From a virus: a stretch of 20,321 nt of DNA. The position numbers were made by a program, and so were the translations under genes. Each line of letters opens with the position of its first letter. Position 1 is the stretch's first letter. The notes below the pieces were generated by a model, which saw only the letters and a program-made list of their open reading frames with translations, did no database searches and was not told the origin of the DNA. Shown piece after piece: positions 15,360-20,321 of this stretch. The stretch is from positions 1 to 20,321 of IMG/VR virus record IMGVR_UViG_3300025127_000375; one strand, 5' to 3'.

Positions 15360-15934
15360 GCGAGGGCAGCAATAGAAGTATAAGAATTAAGACCTGATGT
15401 GGCTACATTAAGCAGTACAGAGCCTAATGAAGGTATCTGATTATATGCTTGATTTATATTACTTTGTAATTCATTACGTCTATTATCTCTTTGTGCAACA
15501 AGACCATCAACATTTCTTCTGTATTGTTTAGTTGCTGATTCAAGTGCTTGATTTATAGATTCTCTAGCATTTGCTGACTGCCTTTCTGCATCACGCAATA
15601 AGTAGCCAACAGTAAGACCTGCTTGTTCTGATGCTATGGTACGACCTCTAGCTTGTAATCCTTCTATAGTTTTTGCTAAATTTTCTTGTGCTGAAGATGC
15701 TCTTGTTTCTTTTAAATTATCTGCCAAAGCTTCTTGTTGTGCAGCAAAAGCTTGTTCTGCTGATCTGTTTGCTATTAATGAAGATTGATATGTTTGATCT
15801 GCTGCTGCCCTAGCTGCACTTCTTTGTGCTAAACCACCAGCCAAACCAAGACCTAAAGACGCTGCAAATAAACCAGCAGAAGCACCTGATAAAGCTCCAC
15901 CTGTTAAAGCTGCTCCTACTGCTGGAAGACACAT
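15356..15934 (-). CDS. gp14: Internal virion protein (T7 gp14-like)
   Basis: 192 residues, close to T7 gp14 (196), in the same place between gp13 and gp15. The N-terminus is an Ala/Gly-rich hydrophobic segment (residues about 5-35, VGAALTGGALSGASAGLF through LGLGLAGG) that could insert into the outer membrane during ejection, as known for T7 gp14. The rest is a long Ala/Gln/Arg-rich helix with coiled-coil character (AAQQEALADNLKETRASSAQ, ERQSANARESINQALESATK, NELQSNINQAYNQ), ending in a short hydrophobic tail. Its ATG directly follows the TAA of gp13 (TAAATG), and its TGA overlaps the gp15 ATG, so translation of these core genes is coupled. Length, composition and order all agree. Confidence 0.88.
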   Translation of the reverse strand: MCLPAVGAALTGGALSGASAGLFAASLGLGLAGGLAQRSAARAAADQTYQSSLIANRSAEQAFAAQQEALADNLKETRASSAQENLAKTIEGLQARGRTIASEQAGLTVGYLLRDAERQSANARESINQALESATKQYRRNVDGLVAQRDNRRNELQSNINQAYNQIPSLGSVLLNVATSGLNSYTSIAALA

Positions 15935-16387
15935 TTAGGCAATCCTCAGAAATTCATAAAATGGTTTACTTTGTTTTCCATATTCTGCGTGATAATTAAT
16001 AAAAGTAAACCCAAGACTTTTCAGCCATTTGATAGCTGTTGTATTCTCAGCATATACCATATTGTATAGCAAATTATAATTTTTCAATAGATCATCTACC
16101 CATTTCTTACCTTCTCTTACTAATTGTATTTTATATTTTTTATTACTAAACAATTCATCTGTTGTTATACACCATATACACCCATCACTTACGACACCAC
16201 ATAACCCCATTGGTTGATCTTCGTCACCAGCTATAGTCAATACCTGCTGTCCATACAGATATGTTAGTCGTAGTGCATCTTCTGGCTCTTTGCCTGTCTG
16301 ATAATAAGCTTCTATTTTATCTATATCTCTCATGTTTTTACATACATGGTTGAGGTCATGTATGTTTGCTTTTCTCAAATACCCCAT
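15935..16387 (-). CDS. gp13: T7 gp13-like virion protein with GNAT-type fold
   Basis: 150 residues, similar in size to T7 gp13 (138). LLYNMVYAENTTAIKWLKSLGF (residues 106-127, read as two overlapping halves) aligns with the T7 gp13 segment around LWNYVWVGNTSHIRFLKTIG, and the end KPFYEFLRI corresponds to T7 FQLFTI. The pattern N-x-x-A-I-x-W/F-L-x-x-x-G-F is that of the C-terminal half of GNAT acetyltransferases. The usual acetyl-CoA loop (Q/R-x-x-G-x-G/A) is not visible, so enzyme activity is doubtful. In T7 the protein is needed for correct virion assembly. The gene abuts the gp12 stop (TAGATG) and the gp14 start. Alternative annotation: a plain GNAT acetyltransferase. Confidence 0.87.
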   Translation of the reverse strand: MGYLRKANIHDLNHVCKNMRDIDKIEAYYQTGKEPEDALRLTYLYGQQVLTIAGDEDQPMGLCGVVSDGCIWCITTDELFSNKKYKIQLVREGKKWVDDLLKNYNLLYNMVYAENTTAIKWLKSLGFTFINYHAEYGKQSKPFYEFLRIA

Positions 16388-18838
16388 CTAGACTCTACGA
16401 CTTCTCATATAGAACATAGCTTCATATTCTGCACTTGATAACTGTGTTGGTAGGAAAGTGTCATTTTTCACATCTATATCAACCCTATCTGCCCTACTCA
16501 TTATTGGTACTCTAAACGTACCTGTCTCTAGATTTATTTGACCAATAGCAGCAGACGCAGCACCAAGCAAACGACCAGTAAATTTATGTGTACTTGTATC
16601 TCTGTTCTCAGGTGTTACTTCTACTCTAAAAAATCCTGTATCTTCAAACTTTATATAGAAGTGATGTAGCTGCAATCTGCCACTAATAAATTCACTTCTT
16701 TGACCAGCACCTTCTGTAAGTCTTTGTTGACTAAATCTATAGTGCATCAAGAAAGGTTCACCGATAATAAATTTACTATTTCTAAAATCACCATTGGCTG
16801 TGATGGTAGAGGTAGAACCATTCGTAGCGTTTGTTGTTTGTATCTGCTGACCAGATTTTAAAGCTACTGTATTGCCTTGAGGGTTTACAAAAGTACTTGT
16901 TTCACCGCTTGCTAAATATCTACCAACAATATTCATATTGGCCCTTAACCTATAAGGTACTGTAAAGGTACTTACGTCTGTACTTGCGTTGTAAGCAACA
17001 GAAACACCTGTCGTTGCTTCAGTAACTTTATGATCTAGATGAAATTCAAACTCTGAGTTAGCTTCTCTAAACTCTGCTTCAAAAGGTATCTTTTCTAAAG
17101 TTGTACCATTTGCTTCTTCTACTACACAAAATAGATCAGTACCAATAAAGTCTATATTTCTAATAGACCTAGCAGAGTTGAATGTATAAGTTGACCAGCT
17201 ATTTAATATCTTTTGAAAGTTCTCTCCATATAACCATCTGTTTATGTACAACTTGTTTGGATTATCTGTACCGAGCAAAACCAAAACATCTTCGTTTGTA
17301 CTGACAGCTAACTTAAAAACATTACTTGGTATAAGTCTTGGTACATGAATAGTGATATTACTTGCTTCTTTGATAGCTACATTCTCTTGTGTTATATATT
17401 CTCTTACACCAGCAAAACTACCTTTCTGCGTTAGATAGTAGATAGAAGAACCAGAACCTACAGGCTGTGCAGAATCACTAGATTCAAATTCTGTTGCTAC
17501 TACTACGTTTGCAGTCTTTGGTGTCAGCGTATCAGAAGAAGACGTAAGAACAAATTGCGTTTGATCTGAAAACAAGATTAACTGTTCTCCCATAGTTACT
17601 GCGTGTTTAAGAATAGCAACTTTAGTATGAGAAGCACCAACGTCTATAGGGTCAGAATCTATAACAGATATAACTGTCTCAGGAAAAAAGTTAAAGAACT
17701 CTGCAACTCTTGATAAGACAACATTATCATCAGCTAGAAACCCTAGTCTGTTTCTAAAGAAAAATACGTTGTTTATAGTAGCTCCAACAAAAGAAGGGTT
17801 GGGTGCAGAATCTTGATCTCCAACAGTACGTTCACCCCATTTAGGTAAAGTAAATGTTTGACCGCTTGCTGTATAACTATCACCATCTACTCTTGCAAAT
17901 CTAAAATTACCATCTGCCTGACGTATAAGAACGTGTGGCATTGTTGCATAGTCAAATTTAAAAGGTATGCCAGCTTCTACAGTCTCTTCCCATTGCCCTT
18001 CTTCGAAAGCACCACCATTATTAGTGACAAACTTAACGTAGTAATTATCAAAGTTTGTCGCTTCATCTCCTTTTATTTCTACGACATAACCATTTGGAGA
18101 GACAGTAGGCAAGTCAGTAAATCTTTGTACTGAATCTTTTACTACTGTTAACTGTGTATTACCTTGAGTGTCATTACCATCTATAGAAAAATTACTGCCA
18201 TCATTCTTTTTTATATGTATCACAGGACCATTTCTAGCAATCGTAAAACCTGTAAGACCAGAATTAAGACCTGCTACCAGATCAGATGCTACTTGTGTAG
18301 TGCTAAGTGCAGAATCAGTTGTAGTGTCATCAGTCACAGTCACCCCATCTACTGTTATTGAATATGTAGTCTTATCTGAGACTTGATTTATAAATACAAC
18401 AGCTTGAGTTATGTTGCCAGCACTAACCGCACTATCCATAGCAGTTGTGATACCTGTATTTACAACAAAAGTGAAGTCAGCAATAGTGATAGTTTTTATT
18501 ACACTTCTTGGGTTTGATGTGTTTAGGTAAGCAGTGCCATCAGGTTTATGCACAGTTAGTTCAGTACCATCAAGCTCATAAACTTTGACATTACCATTGC
18601 TAAATATTGCTACATATCTTTCGTTTATATCTCTGTTGATAGTTTGTATATGAACATTACCGATAGCAGAACTACTTAGTGTAGTAATAAACTGTGTGCC
18701 AGATCGTTTTGTTAGACCTTGTACTGGATTACTGTTTGCGTTGTCTTGTATGTCTGCATGGTCAGCTTGCTTTGTAGAGTCAGCAGCTTGTGATACACCT
18801 CTCAATAGTGTAGGTATTGCTCTTGAAACTACAGCCAT
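16388..18838 (-). CDS. gp12: Tail tubular protein B, nozzle (T7 gp12)
   Basis: 816 residues against 794 in T7 gp12. It forms the hexameric nozzle at the tip of the short tail, through which DNA leaves. The family hallmarks are visible: an N-terminal LLRGVSQAADSTKQADHADI, then NPVQGLTKRSGTQFITTL, a central segment around FFRNRLGFLADDNVVLSRVA, FFNFFPETVISVIDSDPIDV, and LFSDQTQFVLTSSSDTLTP, and a C-terminus NDTFLPTQLSSAEYEAMFY ending RSRRV, which is close to the usual end of gp12 proteins. It begins two bases after the gp11 stop and abuts gp13. Its plus-strand frames at 17858-18386 are shadows. The call is secure. Confidence 0.97.
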   Translation of the reverse strand: MAVVSRAIPTLLRGVSQAADSTKQADHADIQDNANSNPVQGLTKRSGTQFITTLSSSAIGNVHIQTINRDINERYVAIFSNGNVKVYELDGTELTVHKPDGTAYLNTSNPRSVIKTITIADFTFVVNTGITTAMDSAVSAGNITQAVVFINQVSDKTTYSITVDGVTVTDDTTTDSALSTTQVASDLVAGLNSGLTGFTIARNGPVIHIKKNDGSNFSIDGNDTQGNTQLTVVKDSVQRFTDLPTVSPNGYVVEIKGDEATNFDNYYVKFVTNNGGAFEEGQWEETVEAGIPFKFDYATMPHVLIRQADGNFRFARVDGDSYTASGQTFTLPKWGERTVGDQDSAPNPSFVGATINNVFFFRNRLGFLADDNVVLSRVAEFFNFFPETVISVIDSDPIDVGASHTKVAILKHAVTMGEQLILFSDQTQFVLTSSSDTLTPKTANVVVATEFESSDSAQPVGSGSSIYYLTQKGSFAGVREYITQENVAIKEASNITIHVPRLIPSNVFKLAVSTNEDVLVLLGTDNPNKLYINRWLYGENFQKILNSWSTYTFNSARSIRNIDFIGTDLFCVVEEANGTTLEKIPFEAEFREANSEFEFHLDHKVTEATTGVSVAYNASTDVSTFTVPYRLRANMNIVGRYLASGETSTFVNPQGNTVALKSGQQIQTTNATNGSTSTITANGDFRNSKFIIGEPFLMHYRFSQQRLTEGAGQRSEFISGRLQLHHFYIKFEDTGFFRVEVTPENRDTSTHKFTGRLLGAASAAIGQINLETGTFRVPIMSRADRVDIDVKNDTFLPTQLSSAEYEAMFYMRSRRV

Positions 18839-18840
18839 AG

Positions 18841-19449
18841 TTATCTAATAAGTCCGTTTGCTGGTGAATAAGTATCAAAGACACTTGTTAATGAAGGGTC
18901 ACCTCTAAGGATATTGTGATCTCCATTTGCTAAATCTGTTTCCATTAGTATAGCTCTTGCCCTTGTTTCGTCTTGTCCTGTATAAGTTCTTAGACCATCA
19001 TCAGTAACCAATCTATCAACAAAAACTCTTGCAGCTTTGATTGTGATATAACGTCTAGCTGGTTCTGGTATCTCTTCAAAAGTTCTTAGATAAATAACAG
19101 TACAAATCAAATCTTCATCAAATTCAAACTTGTTATTTAATCTGTCATACAGCTTCAACCCACGTTGTATAGGGTCAATAGTTGGGTGTTGATGTATGTT
19201 TGCATCAATCCGTAATATGTCTTGTGATAAAGCTATCTGTTTAGAAGCATCTCTTGTAAGAGTTACATCTATTTCAGTATTAAAAGACCAACCTTCTGAT
19301 TGAATCTCTTTGTTAAATTCTGTAAGAGTTGATTGAGCTAGTTTTACATCTACAGGAAGTGTACCGATAAGACTGTTTACAGGTGCTTCTCCTATAGCAG
19401 CCAACATAATGTTGATTGCTTCAAGCTCAGTGGTTGCAGCTACAGTCAT
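18841..19449 (-). CDS. gp11: Tail tubular protein A, gatekeeper/adaptor (T7 gp11)
   Basis: 202 residues against 196 in T7 gp11. It forms the dodecameric ring that joins the portal to the nozzle and carries the fibre attachment sites. The segment ELEAINIMLAAIGEAPVNSL (residues 8-27), then DVKLAQSTLTEFNKEIQSEG and WSFNTEIDVTL, is the standard start of this family. A second typical region is FEEIPEPARRYITIKAARVF near 123-142. The start follows a short AT-rich leader without a strong Shine-Dalgarno site, just after the 22-residue micro-ORF. Its stop lies two bases before gp12. The call is secure. Confidence 0.96.
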   Translation of the reverse strand: MTVAATTELEAINIMLAAIGEAPVNSLIGTLPVDVKLAQSTLTEFNKEIQSEGWSFNTEIDVTLTRDASKQIALSQDILRIDANIHQHPTIDPIQRGLKLYDRLNNKFEFDEDLICTVIYLRTFEEIPEPARRYITIKAARVFVDRLVTDDGLRTYTGQDETRARAILMETDLANGDHNILRGDPSLTSVFDTYSPANGLIR

Positions 19450-19452
19450 TTT

Positions 19453-19521
19453 TTAGTACTTTTTTATTTTAAGTGAGTCTCTCCCACCTTTCTTTTTTTT
19501 CTTTTTAGATGAATGATACAT
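19453..19521 (-). CDS. Lysine-rich 22-residue micro-ORF
   Basis: The frame starts ATG at 19521, about four bases after the T-tract of the capsid terminator, and ends TAA at 19453, three bases before the gp11 start. The peptide opens MYHSS, then six lysines, then GGRDSLKIKKY. Ten of 22 residues are Lys or Arg. No clear ribosome-binding site precedes it, because the terminator fills that space. It could be a tiny nucleic-acid-binding peptide or a leader coupling gp11 translation. It could also be chance coding in an A-rich leader, which naturally yields lysine codons. Confidence 0.35.
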   Translation of the reverse strand: MYHSSKKKKKKGGRDSLKIKKY

Positions 19522-19524
19522 AAT

Positions 19525-19555
19525 AAAAAAAGGGTATCTAATAATAAGATACCCT
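19525..19555 (-). terminator. Factor-independent terminator after the capsid gene
   Basis: A perfect 9-bp stem, AGGGTATCT with AGATACCCT (19547-19555 and 19531-19539), encloses the 7-base loop TATTATT. On the minus strand it is followed by six to seven T residues (19531-19525). It lies 11 bases past the capsid stop, the same place as the T7 late terminator after gene 10. There it gives high capsid expression and partial read-through to the tail genes, and the same effect is inferred here. Confidence 0.9.
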
Positions 19556-19566
19556 ATAAATTGAAA

Positions 19567-20321
19567 TTAAGAAGCAGATAGCTTAATAGTAGCTGCACAT
19601 TCTGGTCTTAAGATGCCATGTCCTAACGCATATTTAGCAACCATTAAAGTTCCTTGATACATTATGCCATAATCTGAACCAGAGATTTCAGTTGTCATAT
19701 CCATAAGTTTTACTGTACCAACAGCAGACTTGTGGAAGACAAGACCAATAGTCTTACTATCATCTCCTGAGTAAGTGTTGTTCGCACCACTTGGGTTTGA
19801 TCCTACGTTACTCTGAGGTACGTTGTTTGACATCATTATTGGTATGCCAGCAACTTGTTGTACCTTACCAGAAGCAAACGAACCATTACCCTGTGGGTTG
19901 AAGTCAACGTCTACAGTTCTTGTAGCAGACTCAGCAAGTTTGTAGTACTCAGCAGGTGGTAGTACACAGAAACGATCTGTTGGAGGAATGTCTCTTTCAT
20001 CAAATGTCTGTGCAATGTCATAGATAGCTGCTGCTATCTCATCACCTGTGACGTTTGCTGAAGCTGTATTACCATTAGCAAGTGTTAATACAAGACCACC
20101 ATTACCACCACTAAGAGTAGTAGAAGCTCTAGAAGCGTTTGCAATTTGCTTGGCTACGTTTTGATCGTATGTACGAGCTAGAGCCTTACCTAATTCATCA
20201 GCGTAAGTTGCTCTTACGTCATAATGATTTTTAAGTTCGTCAATGTTAGCAACGAAACTTTGTGCAATTAAAAGGTCATCTATGTTGATGATCTTTTCGT
20301 TTGCCTTGATCTGGTTTGCTC
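19567..20321 (-). CDS. gp10: Major capsid protein (T7 gp10-like), partial at 5' end
   Basis: The C-terminal 250 residues or so of the shell protein; the frame is open to the right edge (T7 gp10A is about 345). The apparent ATG at 19836 is internal, because the frame continues upstream without a stop. Visible segments are NIDDLLIAQSFVANIDELK, YDVRATYADELGKALARTYD, DIPPTDRFCVLPPAEYYKL, a middle part with VDVDFNPQGNGSFASG, VAGIPIMMSNNVPQSN, and the terminal YQGTLMVAKYALGHGILRPE. This is the HK97-fold capsid of T7-like cyanophages and relatives. The DDLLIAQSFVANIDE and RPECAATI parts are particularly diagnostic. No slippery heptamer for a T7 gp10B-type frameshift was seen near the end. A strong terminator follows. 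Confidence 0.96.
   Translation of the reverse strand, partial: ANQIKANEKIINIDDLLIAQSFVANIDELKNHYDVRATYADELGKALARTYDQNVAKQIANASRASTTLSGGNGGLVLTLANGNTASANVTGDEIAAAIYDIAQTFDERDIPPTDRFCVLPPAEYYKLAESATRTVDVDFNPQGNGSFASGKVQQVAGIPIMMSNNVPQSNVGSNPSGANNTYSGDDSKTIGLVFHKSAVGTVKLMDMTTEISGSDYGIMYQGTLMVAKYALGHGILRPECAATIKLSAS

Noticed and set aside
19567-19640. Possible T7 gp10B-type programmed frameshift at the capsid end
   Set aside because: No slippery heptamer is seen before the TAA, and the terminator follows at once, leaving no room for an extension.
19567-19836. Separate 89-residue gene starting at ATG 19836
   Set aside because: The same frame continues upstream to the window edge with clear capsid sequence; the ATG is an internal methionine.

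Overview
The window is the late (virion) half of an AT-rich, T7-like podovirus genome (Autographivirus type). It is most likely a marine phage of picocyanobacteria or SAR11-like bacteria. The T7 order is clear when the minus strand is read from right to left: major capsid gp10, a terminator, tail tubular proteins gp11 and gp12, internal virion proteins gp13, gp14, gp15 and gp16, tail fibre gp17, then the DNA-packaging pair TerS and TerL. The marine assignment is an inference. It rests on the low GC, on tail-fibre modules of a style I know from cyanophages and pelagiphages, and on small accessory proteins of a type I associate with those phages. There is no integrase, tRNA, RNA polymerase or replication gene in the window, so lifestyle and host cannot be fixed from it.

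Layout, in minus-strand transcription order. 20321-19567: C-terminal part of the capsid gene, cut by the right edge. 19555-19525: factor-independent terminator, in the same place as the T7 terminator after gene 10. 19521-19453: a 22-residue, lysine-rich micro-ORF. 19449-8861: tightly packed gp11-gp16 (gaps or overlaps of a few bases). 8855-5754: main tail fibre, with a T7-type anchoring domain, a 111-bp repeat tract and a C1q-like tip. 5750-5700: a 16-codon mini-ORF with a duplicated initiation site. 5693-4464: second fibre-like protein with a different tip. 4402-3361: four small genes chained by overlapping start and stop codons, including a 41-residue protein with one EF-hand-like loop. 2183-1460: three small genes ending with the small terminase. 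1459-1: large terminase, starting at TTG and cut by the left edge.

One cassette breaks the pattern. At 2249-3325, three overlapping genes lie on the plus strand, opposite to everything else. They encode a small protein with two membrane segments and two proteins with signal peptides. They run convergently into the small-gene block, and a nested hairpin lies at the junction with both stop codons inside its outer stem. They diverge from the packaging block across a 65-bp gap that must hold any promoter the cassette owns.

The genes together build the capsid, the tail nozzle, the internal core that is ejected into the host, the host-recognition fibres and the packaging motor. The main departure from T7 is the position of the peptidoglycan-cutting domain. 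A LysM plus lytic-transglycosylase module sits at the C-terminus of the gp15 equivalent, and the gp16 equivalent has no such domain at its N-terminus. No stretch longer than 300 bases is without a gene.
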